A DNA stretch of 64,000 nt, from assembly GCA_910589485.1 (NCBI GenBank), contig CAJUSW010000001.1, positions 124,001 through 188,000 of the forward strand, in the 5' to 3' direction. The translations under genes and the position numbers were made by a program. Position 1 is the stretch's first letter; each line of letters begins with the position of its first letter. Below, one piece after another: positions 33,966 to 42,546 of the stretch. Under the pieces are notes generated by a model. It was not told the origin of the DNA. It was given only the letters and a program-made list of their open reading frames with translations, and did no database searches. The DNA is from an uncultured Duncaniella sp. GTDB taxonomy: Bacteria; Bacteroidota; Bacteroidia; Bacteroidales; Muribaculaceae.

Positions 33966-35723
33966 TTATCTGGCAAATGTGAATCCGGTCAGTTCGAGTG
34001 AGCTGAGTTCGCGGGTCTTATCCCAGCCGGAGCTATGGAAGTTCATACGTACCTCACGGGCCACATATACCGTGTCGGGGTTTCCCGAGGCTGTATGCAG
34101 TATCACCGGAGAGAAATCATTCCACTTATCGAGCCGGATAAGACTGTCAACGGGGAACCTGTAGGTTACCTCCCCTATCACCACCTGCTCCTTGCCCTCG
34201 GGCATAGAGCATGACGAGCGATACATACGGCAATACTCCACCGAACCATATCCCTGAGGGACGGTCACAAAATCGGACTCTGCTTTCAATGACACACGCC
34301 TGTAGGTGTCCGTGACGGCATCATCTATTGTATCAGCAAACAGGAAGTATTCGCTGATATAGGTATCACCCTTGCCGTAGTAAGTAGCCTCGGTAATATC
34401 CTCGAGCAATGAATGGTCGTGATAAGAGTCGAGGTATTTCACCTTGGACTCAATGTCAATCCTCTCTTTCCGCGGCAAGGAGGCAAATGCCTCGGCAAAC
34501 TCCTTCTCACCCACAGGGAAAGTGGAGAATCCCATCTCCTGCAGGGCCGACCTCAGTTTATTACGCATGAACTGATCAGCAAGATTGGTGTAATTCACAT
34601 AGGGGAATATGCTGGTGAGCAGGAACACCGCGGCAAATGAGATGGCTATGCCGTTGAACCAACGGGTGCGCGAGATGATCAGGTAGCCAAACACGATGTA
34701 GCACCACAGGTTGAACGTGAGGACATAGAGGCGTGACACGGTGAGGCCATATTCACATATACGGTAAAGCAGACCAACGCTCATCAACACGAACAACGGC
34801 AGGATGGCTATGGGCAACCAACGGATGGCAAGCAATGTGATGGAATCGTGGGGATGGGTGCGACGCACTCCTTCGAGGAGGAACAGAGTGACAAGCACCG
34901 CCACAGTGAGTCCGGTCACCGACCATGTGACTATGCCCCGGGGCAATTCCCACGTGAAAAGGATCTTGAGTCCGTAGACATAAAGAATGGCCATGTAGAC
35001 CACAGTGAGCAGGAGGAAGAAGAATTTGGCTGTGCCACACTGGAACTTGGAGGCCTTGAAACTGTGTTCAAGCGCAGTCACCTCGTCGGTGCGGGGGATG
35101 AGGTGGAGGAATATTATCAAAGGGATGGAGCATGCCCCTAACACCTGGAAGCAGAACATGACCTTGGGTGCTTCGACATTGAAGAGCCCGAATATGGTGA
35201 TGAAAATGATTCCTATGGCAAGACCGAACGCCCATGAGAACACCATGGAGGTGAGGACGCCTACCACCTGGGAGTTGGAGAAATTCCATGCCCATGACTT
35301 CTTGGAGGGCAAGAATATCACGGCCACCACAAGCGCGGTAACTATGGCGATGCGCCCGATGCCCCATGCTTCACCAAGGTCAGACCTGTACACCATAATA
35401 TATATGGTGTCGACGGCAAGCAACAGATTGGCCACAATCATTGGTATCCGAGGCCTGAATGACAGATATTCACACCACAGCGATACCGCCAGAGTAAGCG
35501 GAATGCCTACGCCTCCAAGATACCACAAGGCGCATGTGACATTGGAGGAGAGCTCGTCGTTCACTATGAATATCATGGCCCATACAGTGGTATAGGCTAT
35601 GTAGAGCATAGTGACGGGGAAACGGGCCCAGGCTCCCCGGAATGCCTGCACGAGCATATCGACGGAGATCTTGGATTTCCGACTGCGGGGCTCTTCAGGT
35701 ACATATGGTGGAGGTATATCCAT
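33966..35723 (-). CDS. DUF4153-type polytopic membrane protein
   Basis: A 585-residue membrane protein with about ten hydrophobic segments in residues 35-400 (for example FPVTMLYIAYTTVWAMIFIV) and a soluble C-terminal part of about 190 residues. It resembles the DUF4153 family of Bacteroidetes, function unknown. The N terminus begins with the proline motif IPPPYVPEEP before the first helix, similar to IPQSPPPYRP at the N terminus of the preceding gene product, suggesting that both bind the same partner. It lies 48 nt after the short membrane protein gene and 39 nt before pyrF. Confidence 0.75.
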   Translation of the reverse strand: MDIPPPYVPEEPRSRKSKISVDMLVQAFRGAWARFPVTMLYIAYTTVWAMIFIVNDELSSNVTCALWYLGGVGIPLTLAVSLWCEYLSFRPRIPMIVANLLLAVDTIYIMVYRSDLGEAWGIGRIAIVTALVVAVIFLPSKKSWAWNFSNSQVVGVLTSMVFSWAFGLAIGIIFITIFGLFNVEAPKVMFCFQVLGACSIPLIIFLHLIPRTDEVTALEHSFKASKFQCGTAKFFFLLLTVVYMAILYVYGLKILFTWELPRGIVTWSVTGLTVAVLVTLFLLEGVRRTHPHDSITLLAIRWLPIAILPLFVLMSVGLLYRICEYGLTVSRLYVLTFNLWCYIVFGYLIISRTRWFNGIAISFAAVFLLTSIFPYVNYTNLADQFMRNKLRSALQEMGFSTFPVGEKEFAEAFASLPRKERIDIESKVKYLDSYHDHSLLEDITEATYYGKGDTYISEYFLFADTIDDAVTDTYRRVSLKAESDFVTVPQGYGSVEYCRMYRSSCSMPEGKEQVVIGEVTYRFPVDSLIRLDKWNDFSPVILHTASGNPDTVYVAREVRMNFHSSGWDKTRELSSLELTGFTFAR

Positions 35724-35771
35724 GGCAGATGGTATTATTCAGATGATTATATTACGGAGGTGAGGTAAGAG

Positions 35772-36395
35772 TCAGTCAAACATGTAACCCTCAAGCTCGG
35801 CATCGACCAGACCATTTTCGCGGAAATTGACTATCATGTGGGTTACATGGAAGGGGATTTCCTTATTCCCTGACATGTCGGTGAGAATAGTCTTTACCGG
35901 AAGGGCTCTGGCTCCGTCGCCGGCCATTTCCCTAAGCCGGGCAACATTTGCCGAGAAACGGTAAGTACCGTCGCTGACGGTGATGACGCTATCGGGTCCG
36001 GTGGGTGAGATCCTCGCTTTCCTGAGCCTGTAGTGCCTCACCCAGTCACGGCCCGAGGGAACGTGAACGTATCCGGTGGCGCTGTTCATGATGAAGCTGA
36101 TCTCACTGTCGGCTACATAATGGGAGGCTCTGCGGTCCTCGGCCGGTGAGCTGTCGGATTCCCCGACGTTCCGTGCTATCTGCCGCTCAGGCATCCTCTC
36201 AATCACCTCGCGCTCATCGATCCCGTAAAGCGACTTGAGAACGGTGTCCCAGATCACGAGAGAGCCGAACGCTCCCGAAATGATGCAGAACACGAACAAC
36301 AATGTGAACTTGGTCCTGGACATAGTCACATCGTTATTTCTGCCTCTGTCATCACAAGAGGCGGGGCGGTAGGGAGGAGGAGATTGAGGTATCAT
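35772..36395 (-). CDS. Single-pass membrane protein of unknown function
   Basis: A 207-residue protein. A Pro-rich cytoplasmic N terminus (PQSPPPYRPAS) precedes one transmembrane helix (about residues 28-50, FTLLFVFCIISGAFGSLVIW) and a periplasmic part of about 150 residues with beta-strand character ending DAELEGYMFD. I do not recognise the family. The long start (36395) is favoured because its PPPY motif is mirrored in the downstream DUF4153 protein; an alternative ATG at 36323 would remove it. It starts 7 nt after the prfA stop, so translation is probably coupled. Confidence 0.65.
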   Translation of the reverse strand: MIPQSPPPYRPASCDDRGRNNDVTMSRTKFTLLFVFCIISGAFGSLVIWDTVLKSLYGIDEREVIERMPERQIARNVGESDSSPAEDRRASHYVADSEISFIMNSATGYVHVPSGRDWVRHYRLRKARISPTGPDSVITVSDGTYRFSANVARLREMAGDGARALPVKTILTDMSGNKEIPFHVTHMIVNFRENGLVDAELEGYMFD

Positions 36396-36402
36396 GGTGA
36401 AG

Positions 36403-37512
36403 TTACAGTTCGGCAGCCTTTAGTTTCTCGGCATTCTCGGCGATGGTCAGCTGATCTATCACATCCTGTATATCCCCATCCATGAATGCCTGCAGGTTGT
36501 AGATGGTGTAATTGATGCGATGATCGGTGATGCGTCCCTGAGGATAATTGTAGGTGCGTATCTTGGCGGAGCGGTCGCCGGTCGATACCATGGTCTTGCG
36601 GCGTGAGGCAATATCGTCGATATATTTCTGATGCTCCTTGTCGTATATGAAAGTGCGCAGTCGGCTCAGTGCCCTCTCCTTGTTCTTGGGCTGGTCGCGG
36701 GTCTCGGTACACTCTATGAGTATCTCCTCGGTCTCGCCGGTGTTGGGGTTACGCCACATGTAGCGCAGACGCACACCCGACTCCACCTTGTTGACGTTCT
36801 GACCGCCGGCACCGCCCGAGCGGAAGGTGTCCCACTTGATCTCGCCCTCGTTGATCTCCACGTCGAAAGCCTCGGCCTCGGGCAACACTGCCACGGTGGC
36901 GGCCGAAGTGTGCACTCGGCCCTGGGTCTCGGTTGCCGGCACACGTTGAACGCGGTGCACGCCACTCTCGTACTTCATGGTGCCGTAGACATTCTCGCCG
37001 GTCACGCTCACCACAATTTCCTTGTATCCTCCGGCAGCACCCTCGCTGAAGCTGGTCACGGCCACGTTCCAGCCCTTGGACTCACAGTATTTGGAGTACA
37101 TCTTGAAAAGGTCGCCCGCAAATATCGCGGCCTCGTCGCCACCGGTTCCGCCACGTATCTCGAGAACAACATTCTTGGAGTCCTCAGGATCGGCCGGCAC
37201 AAGCAGCAGCTTGATCTCCTCCTCGAGGGCAGGGATAGCCTCGGTGGCCTCGTCGAGCTCATCCTTGGCCATCTGGCGCAATTCGGAATCCGACTCGGCG
37301 GCAAGCACCTCGCGCGCCTCGTCGATGTTGCCAAGCAGGGTGCGGTAACGGCGTGTGACACCGGTAAGTTTTTCAAGATCCTTGTACTCCTTGGTGAGGC
37401 GCACGTAGCGTTTCATGTCCTGGATCACGGCGGGGTCGGTGATGAGGGTGCTTACCTCCTCAAATCGTGATTCTATGCCATCCAGACGCGTCAAAAGTGA
37501 ATTGTCGGCCAT
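36403..37512 (-). CDS. prfA: Peptide chain release factor 1
   Basis: A 369-residue class I release factor recognising UAA and UAG and triggering peptide release. The GGQ motif is in RSGGAGGQNVNKVE, whose Gln is normally methylated by PrmC; the UAG-specific PxT-type loop is in RVPATETQGRVHTSAATV. The N-terminal coiled-coil domain 1 is complete. Length is normal. It opens a minus-strand transcript that goes on with two membrane protein genes and pyrF, with a -7 box 16 nt before the start. Confidence 0.97.
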   Translation of the reverse strand: MADNSLLTRLDGIESRFEEVSTLITDPAVIQDMKRYVRLTKEYKDLEKLTGVTRRYRTLLGNIDEAREVLAAESDSELRQMAKDELDEATEAIPALEEEIKLLLVPADPEDSKNVVLEIRGGTGGDEAAIFAGDLFKMYSKYCESKGWNVAVTSFSEGAAGGYKEIVVSVTGENVYGTMKYESGVHRVQRVPATETQGRVHTSAATVAVLPEAEAFDVEINEGEIKWDTFRSGGAGGQNVNKVESGVRLRYMWRNPNTGETEEILIECTETRDQPKNKERALSRLRTFIYDKEHQKYIDDIASRRKTMVSTGDRSAKIRTYNYPQGRITDHRINYTIYNLQAFMDGDIQDVIDQLTIAENAEKLKAAEL

Positions 37513-37528
37513 ACGTGAAAATTTTCTA

Positions 37529-37536
37529 CAAAGTTA
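37529..37536 (-). promoter_or_regulatory. -7 promoter box of prfA
   Basis: TAACTTTG on the minus strand, 16 nt before the prfA ATG. Confidence 0.55.
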
Positions 37537-37588
37537 GGAAAAATTTAGCAAAGAAAAAACCGATAGTGTCACGCATGGATACAAAATC

Positions 37589-37624
37589 AGCAGGGACACT
37601 GTGCCTGAGCAAAGCGTCCCTGCT
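37589..37624 (-). terminator. Terminator after rpmE2
   Basis: Perfect 9-bp stem (AGCAGGGAC at 37589-37597 against its complement at 37616-37624), 18-nt loop; read on the minus strand it is followed by GATTTTGT. Confidence 0.65.
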
Positions 37625-37689
37625 GTTGAAAGTTCCTTTTGTCGAAGTACTGGTGTGTAGTCGACAATCCGAAAGCAATCGGGGGGTGA

Positions 37690-37947
37690 TTACTTCTTCT
37701 TGTTGCGGTTGCCGTAGCGGCTCATGAACTTGTCCACGCGACCTGCTGTATCGACGAGCTTCTGCTTGCCGGTGAAGAAGGGGTGAGATGAGCTGGTGAT
37801 TTCAAGCTTAACCAGGGGATAGGTTACGCCGTCAACTTCGATCTCCTCGCGTGAGGCTACGGTGGAACGAGTGATGAAGATCTCATCGTTTGACATGTCC
37901 TTGAATACTACTTCACGGTAGTTGGAGGGATGGATGTCTGCTTTCAT
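37690..37947 (-). CDS. rpmE2: 50S ribosomal protein L31 type B
   Basis: An 85-residue L31 of the zinc-independent (C-minus) type: the CxxC zinc ligands of type A are missing, while the type B features [32 protein letters not shown] and the basic C terminus are present. L31 bridges the ribosomal subunits. The gene has its own promoter with a 76-nt leader and its own terminator, so it is a single-gene transcript; the leader could hold regulation, but I see no recognised structure in it. No type A paralog is in the window. Confidence 0.95.
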   Translation of the reverse strand: MKADIHPSNYREVVFKDMSNDEIFITRSTVASREEIEVDGVTYPLVKLEITSSSHPFFTGKQKLVDTAGRVDKFMSRYGNRNKKK

Positions 37948-38023
37948 TGTTATTTTTGCGGTTATGAGTTAACGAATCAATTGGTTACGCGTTGGTAGGA
38001 CGCTTGTATTCGTAATGGCGGTG

Positions 38024-38031
38024 CAAAGTTA
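38024..38031 (-). promoter_or_regulatory. -7 promoter box of rpmE2
   Basis: TAACTTTG on the minus strand, 76 nt before the rpmE2 ATG. Confidence 0.5.
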
Positions 38032-38147
38032 GCGAATATCGTCGTAACCGCCAAGCGCTCGGAAGTTTTTTTCTCAAAAAAATTTTCGCCACATATCATT
38101 GTGATAAAATTATTATCGAGCGGGCTGTGAGTATGCGGGATTTTTTA

Positions 38148-38155
38148 TACCTTTG
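38148..38155 (+). promoter_or_regulatory. -7 promoter box of the nusB operon
   Basis: TACCTTTG fits TAnnTTTG, 33 nt before the chosen nusB ATG at 38189. An alternative in-frame start at 38153 would lie inside this box, which supports the later start. Confidence 0.6.
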
Positions 38156-38188
38156 CAGTGTGTTTCAAGAAATAGCTCTTTTAAAATT

Positions 38189-39631
38189 ATGATAAACCGA
38201 GTTTTGATACGTATCAAGGTAGTACAGCTGTTATACTCCTACCTGTTGTCGCAGAACGAGTTCCGAATAGAATCACAAGTGGAGAATCCCTCCCGCGACA
38301 AAAAGTATGGATATGCGCTATACCTCGATCTGCTGATGCTTGTGCTTGAACTCTCGGGTATAGACGTGAGCAACGGACGCAGAGAATCTCCGCTCCACGG
38401 CCTGACCCTCAACAAGCATATCAACCAGAGCCAGCTGGCCAAATCGCTGAACGCCAATTTTGAGATCCGCGACATCATCGTAAAAGGACGTGCCAATCCC
38501 GAGCTATTCGACAGTGTAGTGCCCTCGATCTACAGGGCCATCACCGAGCTTCCCGCCTACAAGAGTTTTTCAAAAATCAAGTCGCCATCGCTTCACGACG
38601 AAGTGGTGCTGTGGCTGTCGATCGTAGAGAACCTCATGGCCAAGAACCCCGAGTTCATGACCGCGGCCCGCAAGAGCCCCGAGTTCACCATGGCCGGATT
38701 CGAGCGCGGTATCGAATTGCTCAAATCCACCCTCGGAAACTATGGCGACAACCGTGCATTGCTCATCCATGCGAGAAACTCGCTCGACCACTCGATGGAG
38801 AAGGCCTATGAACTGTACTACGCCCTGCTCCAGCTCGCTTCAGAAATCACCGACGAGCAAGCCGAAAAACTCGAGAACGCCAAGCACAAATACTATCCCA
38901 CCGACGCCGACCTGCATCCCGACCTGCGATTCGTAGAGAACAAGTATGTCCAGGCCCTGAGAGACAACGAGGAGTACCGCACATACATCGAGGACAACAA
39001 GATGTCGTGGGCGGAACATAACGCCACCATCAAGGAGCTGCTAAACAAGATCCTTGAATCGGACGTTTACAAGGCATACATGGAAGCTCCCGGCGAAAAG
39101 ACACTCGAAGAGGACGCCAACCTGTGGAGAGTGCTCTACAAGGATGTGATACTCCCATCGGATGCTCTTGCCGAAGCCCTGGAATCAAAGTCCATATACT
39201 GGAACGATGACCTGCAGGAGATGGGCACATTCGTGATAAAGACCATACGCCGAATGGGACTCCTGTCGCAGGGCGAAAAGAAGGGCAACCCCATACTGCC
39301 GATGTACAAGGATGAGGAGGACGGCCGATTCGGCGCCGACCTGTTCAACAGCGCCGTGAAGCACTGCAACGAGTACAAGGAGCTGATAGAGCGATTTGTT
39401 AACACCTCGCGCTGGGATGCCGACCGCCTCGCGTTCATGGATATAGTGATAATGGTGGCCGCCGTCACTGAAATCGTCGACTATCCGGCTGTTCCGCTCG
39501 CCGTGTCATTCAACGAGTACATCGAGATAGCCAACTACTACTCCACCCCACGCAGCGGTGCCTTCATCAACGGAATCCTGTACTCCGTGACCAAGTACCT
39601 CCGCGACGAGGGCATAATCACAAAGGGTTAA
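38189..39631 (+). CDS. nusB: Enlarged transcription antitermination factor NusB
   Basis: A 480-residue NusB-family protein; NusB with NusE (S10) binds boxA RNA to prevent early termination in rRNA operons. The start INRVLIRIKVVQLLYSYLL and the C-terminal core (WDADRLAFMDIVIMVAAVTE, VSFNEYIEIANYYSTPRSG) are those of Bacteroidetes NusB, which I recall as near 310 residues. The extra part lies after the first helix, about residues 25-200. It seems to repeat later segments: DKKYGYALYLDLLMLVLELS resembles MEKAYELYYALLQLASEI, and 114-180 resembles the region around LLNKILESDVYKAYM. It is the first gene of nusB-yajC-ybbR-coaE. Confidence 0.9.
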   Translation: MINRVLIRIKVVQLLYSYLLSQNEFRIESQVENPSRDKKYGYALYLDLLMLVLELSGIDVSNGRRESPLHGLTLNKHINQSQLAKSLNANFEIRDIIVKGRANPELFDSVVPSIYRAITELPAYKSFSKIKSPSLHDEVVLWLSIVENLMAKNPEFMTAARKSPEFTMAGFERGIELLKSTLGNYGDNRALLIHARNSLDHSMEKAYELYYALLQLASEITDEQAEKLENAKHKYYPTDADLHPDLRFVENKYVQALRDNEEYRTYIEDNKMSWAEHNATIKELLNKILESDVYKAYMEAPGEKTLEEDANLWRVLYKDVILPSDALAEALESKSIYWNDDLQEMGTFVIKTIRRMGLLSQGEKKGNPILPMYKDEEDGRFGADLFNSAVKHCNEYKELIERFVNTSRWDADRLAFMDIVIMVAAVTEIVDYPAVPLAVSFNEYIEIANYYSTPRSGAFINGILYSVTKYLRDEGIITKG

Positions 39632-39674
39632 TTCCCATGACAATAAATATCAACACTTAATATAACAATAAGAC

Positions 39675-39998
39675 ATGCTTAACACTATTCTTCTTCAAGA
39701 TCAGGGTACCGGATGGGCCAATATCGCAATGATCGTCGTGCTCATCGCCATCTTCTATCTCTTCATGATCCGCCCCCAGCAGAAGAAGCAGAACGAGATC
39801 AAGAAATTCCGCGAGGGCATCAAGGTGGGTGACCGCGTGGTAACAGCCGGCGGCATCTATGGCAAGGTGCGCTCGGTCGAAGACACCACTTTCTCGCTCG
39901 AGATCGCCAAGGATGTACGCATCACCATCGACAAGGGTTCGGTATATCCCTCAGCCCAGCAGGCTTCCGAGGACGCCGCCCAGGCCGAGAAGAAATAA
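39675..39998 (+). CDS. yajC: Preprotein translocase subunit YajC
   Basis: A 107-residue single-pass inner-membrane protein associated with SecDF in protein export. The transmembrane helix is at about residues 18-36 (MIVVLIAIFYLFMIRPQQKK), followed by the conserved cytoplasmic KKFREGIKVGDRVVTAGGIYGKV and an acidic tail. Position after nusB and before the YbbR-like gene is a conserved Bacteroidetes arrangement. Confidence 0.96.
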   Translation: MLNTILLQDQGTGWANIAMIVVLIAIFYLFMIRPQQKKQNEIKKFREGIKVGDRVVTAGGIYGKVRSVEDTTFSLEIAKDVRITIDKGSVYPSAQQASEDAAQAEKK

Positions 39999-40097
39999 TC
40001 TCATAGAAACAAAGGCTATCCCTCTCCGTCATTGGCGGGGAGGGAGACAAGCCTCTCTCCCACCCCATCACCACTGCCACAAACCATACATAGCAAC

Positions 40098-41093
40098 ATG
40101 CCCGAGGACAATATCAGCCCGTTGAAGGAAAAGGCTAAAGCAGTAGCCGAAAAAGTAAGCACAGCCCTGCGTTCAAGCCGCGGCAAGGATGTGCTCACTT
40201 ATCTCATGTTTGTCGCAGTGGCATTTGTATTCTGGGTATTCCTGTCGCTCGACACCGAGGTGCAACGAGACTTTGAAGTCCCGGTGGAGATAGTGGAGAT
40301 ACCCGATAGCGTGACACTCATAGGCAACGTGCCCTCCGAGCTGGCCGTGAGCGTCAAAGGCAAGGACTCACAACTGCTCCGGTTCCTGTGGGGCAAGATG
40401 TCGCCGGTAAAATTCAAGTGGAAGGACAATGTGACCGACAATTTCATGCACCTCGGACCCACACGCATCGAGACAAAGATGCGTGAATACTTCGGCCCCG
40501 GAGTCGAACTTGTCTCCTACCGTCCCGACTCGGTGCACATAGCGTTCACCTCTCAGCCCGGCGTGAAAGTAAAACTCAATATCCAGGCCGACATACACAC
40601 CAACCTTCAGTACATAATGTCGAGCCAACCTTATGCCGACGTTGACTCGGTTACACTTTACTCGGCCACCGATATCCCTCACTCGCTCAGAGTGGTGAGC
40701 ACCGAGCCTATCGTGAAATCGGGGCTCAAGGACACCACCGTCTATGAAGTGAAAGTGAAACCCATAGCGGGCGTGAGAATAATCCCCGACAAAGTGACCG
40801 TAACCGTGCCGGTGGAACCGCTTATCTCACAGAAACGCACAGCCATAATAGAACCGCAAGGGGTGCCCGAGGGCAAACATCTGGTCACATTCCCGTCCAA
40901 GGTAGAGGTGTCGTATCTCGTGCCGATGAGCGCCTTCAATGATGAATATCCTCTGAAAGCGTTTGTCGAATATGACGACGTGAAGAAACCCGGCAACAAG
41001 ATACCGGTTTCACTGTCGATGCTTCCGAGCATTTACCACAGCGTGTCGGTGTCGCCTGAAAGCGTCGAGTACATCATAGAGAACATTCAGTGA
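40098..41093 (+). CDS. YbbR-like domain membrane protein
   Basis: A 331-residue protein with one N-terminal transmembrane helix (about residues 36-55, LTYLMFVAVAFVFWVFLSLD) and extracytoplasmic YbbR-like repeats. I chose ATG 40098 (MPEDNISPLKEK), which gives a normal cytoplasmic lead before the helix; an in-frame ATG at 40032 adds unconserved residues. YbbR proteins (CdaR) regulate the diadenylate cyclase in Firmicutes, but no cyclase gene is nearby, so the role here is open. It ends 2 nt before the coaE start. Confidence 0.88.
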   Translation: MPEDNISPLKEKAKAVAEKVSTALRSSRGKDVLTYLMFVAVAFVFWVFLSLDTEVQRDFEVPVEIVEIPDSVTLIGNVPSELAVSVKGKDSQLLRFLWGKMSPVKFKWKDNVTDNFMHLGPTRIETKMREYFGPGVELVSYRPDSVHIAFTSQPGVKVKLNIQADIHTNLQYIMSSQPYADVDSVTLYSATDIPHSLRVVSTEPIVKSGLKDTTVYEVKVKPIAGVRIIPDKVTVTVPVEPLISQKRTAIIEPQGVPEGKHLVTFPSKVEVSYLVPMSAFNDEYPLKAFVEYDDVKKPGNKIPVSLSMLPSIYHSVSVSPESVEYIIENIQ

Positions 41094-41095
41094 CA

Positions 41096-41683
41096 ATGAA
41101 AAGACTGATAGCTATCACAGGAGGCATAGGCAGTGGCAAAAGCGTCGTCAGCAAGATATTGACCGCCATGGGGTATCCGGTGTATGACTGCGACAGCCGT
41201 GCCCGCGTGATCATGGACAGCGATGACGACATCAAGCAAGCTATAGCCGACGGCATAGATCCGGCATGCATCAAAGACGGCGAGATCGACAGGCAGGCGC
41301 TCGCGTCGGCCGTGTTCTCATCGGCCGATAATCTCGAGAAACTCAACCATATTGTGCACGGCGCCGTGAGAAAACACCTCGCATCGTGGCACACGCTGGA
41401 ACACCGGGACGAGCAGATATGCTTCGTGGAGACAGCCATCCTGTATCAGAGCCATCTCGACAAGATGGTAGATGAAGTGTGGCAAGTCGACGCCCCCATC
41501 GAACTGAGAGTGGAGCGCGTGATGAAACGCAACTCCCTGTCGCGCGACGAAGTGCTGGCACGGATAAAGTCGCAGGACTCATATGTCCCCGAGACTATCC
41601 ATCCCGCCGTCCACCTAATCGACAATGACGGCGACACTGCCGTTTTACCCCAGATCGAGAAGCTGATAAGCAACATCAATTAG
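41096..41683 (+). CDS. coaE: Dephospho-CoA kinase
   Basis: A 195-residue P-loop kinase catalysing the last step of coenzyme A synthesis. Walker A is ITGGIGSGKSVVSK (about residues 7-20), followed by the conserved YDCDSRARVIM, the HIVHGAVRK segment, ETAILYQS (the family's E-x-LLFE-like site) and RVMKRNSLSRDEVLARIKSQ. ATG 41096 is chosen over a GTG six bases earlier that overlaps the previous stop. Last gene of the nusB operon. Confidence 0.95.
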   Translation: MKRLIAITGGIGSGKSVVSKILTAMGYPVYDCDSRARVIMDSDDDIKQAIADGIDPACIKDGEIDRQALASAVFSSADNLEKLNHIVHGAVRKHLASWHTLEHRDEQICFVETAILYQSHLDKMVDEVWQVDAPIELRVERVMKRNSLSRDEVLARIKSQDSYVPETIHPAVHLIDNDGDTAVLPQIEKLISNIN

Positions 41684-41751
41684 ACTGCAAGGGAAAAAAT
41701 GTGACTGTTTTTCTTGGAGACTGAAAGAATTAGATGTAATTTAGAGGTCGG

Positions 41752-41833
41752 ATAACGCATCGACAGCGCCATCGGGAAGAAAACCGAAAAAAATCGACAT
41801 GGCGCTGAACCATTTCCATCGCCCATGCGTTAT
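41752..41833. other. Nested inverted repeat in the coaE-ytxH gap
   Basis: Two inverted repeats are nested: ATAACGCAT (41752-41760) with ATGCGTTAT (41825-41833), and CAGCGCCAT (41764-41772) with ATGGCGCTG (41799-41807), each 9 bp and perfect. The transcript would form a long two-part hairpin. It may be a terminator for coaE (though lacking a T-run) or a structured leader of the ytxH cluster, whose first start is 88 nt further on. Confidence 0.6.
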
Positions 41834-41921
41834 AATTACATGTGAATCTAACCGGCATACGCTACCCGAAATCCCGCAGGGGAGTTTCAAAGCGGATGCA
41901 ATAAAATAAATTACATCAATT

Positions 41922-42119
41922 ATGAAAGCATTGAACATTGTGCTCGCAGTAGTCGGCGGAGCCATCGCCGGCGCAACAGTAGGTCTCCTTCTTGCTCCTG
42001 AGAAAGGAGAGCGCACCCGTAAGAACATTGTAAAGTACCTCGAAGACAAGGGCATCAAGCTCCAGAAAAGCAAGATCGAGGAACTCGCCAATGAGATTGC
42101 CGACGAACTGGGCAAGTAA
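41922..42119 (+). CDS. YtxH-domain small protein, first copy
   Basis: A 65-residue protein with an N-terminal Gly/Ala-rich hydrophobic segment (NIVLAVVGGAIAGATVGLLLAP) directly followed by EKGERTR, the YtxH signature, and an amphipathic charged C-terminal helix. YtxH proteins are envelope or general-stress associated, with unclear function. A paralog of equal length follows after 52 nt, then a holin-like membrane protein gene. The start is supported by the position of the hydrophobic segment. Confidence 0.85.
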   Translation: MKALNIVLAVVGGAIAGATVGLLLAPEKGERTRKNIVKYLEDKGIKLQKSKIEELANEIADELGK

Positions 42120-42171
42120 TCATTAACACCAACACTCCACTACTAACACTCATTTTCAATCATATAGCATT

Positions 42172-42369
42172 ATGTCAAACCTATCCATGCTTTACGCTTT
42201 CATCGGTGGTGCCATTGTGGGTGCCGGAGCCGCCATACTCTTCGCTCCTGAAAAGGGAGAGGATGTACGTGCCCGCATCGCTGACCTGTTGCGCAAGAAA
42301 GGTATCCTGTGCTCGGACAACGAGATCGATGCCCTTGTTGAGCAGCTCACTACCGAAATCGACGATTGA
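42172..42369 (+). CDS. YtxH-domain small protein, second copy
   Basis: A 65-residue paralog of the preceding gene product: Gly/Ala membrane segment MLYAFIGGAIVGAGAAILFAP, then EKGEDVRARI and a charged helix (LRKKGILCSDNEIDALVEQL). The two share layout, length and the APEKGE junction but diverge in the C-terminal helix, as expected of an old tandem duplication. A hairpin of terminator type follows at 42416-42449. Confidence 0.83.
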   Translation: MSNLSMLYAFIGGAIVGAGAAILFAPEKGEDVRARIADLLRKKGILCSDNEIDALVEQLTTEIDD

Positions 42370-42415
42370 TCCATCCGTGTGACCCGACGTGGCCACATGA
42401 CAAAAATACTCGACA

Positions 42416-42449
42416 AGGGGCACGCCACACATCATAGGCTCGTGCCCCC
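42416..42449 (+). terminator. Hairpin between the ytxH pair and the holin-like gene
   Basis: GGGGCACG (42417-42424) pairs with CGTGCCCC (42441-42448) around a 16-nt loop. No T-run follows, so it may be a partial terminator. Confidence 0.45.
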
Positions 42450-42546
42450 TGTCGCTGTGTAACAAGAATCATCGAAAAAACTCCGCCTCCTACCTCTCCC
42501 CCGCAATACGCACCATCACACCCCCATACTTCATCCAATAACGCTT

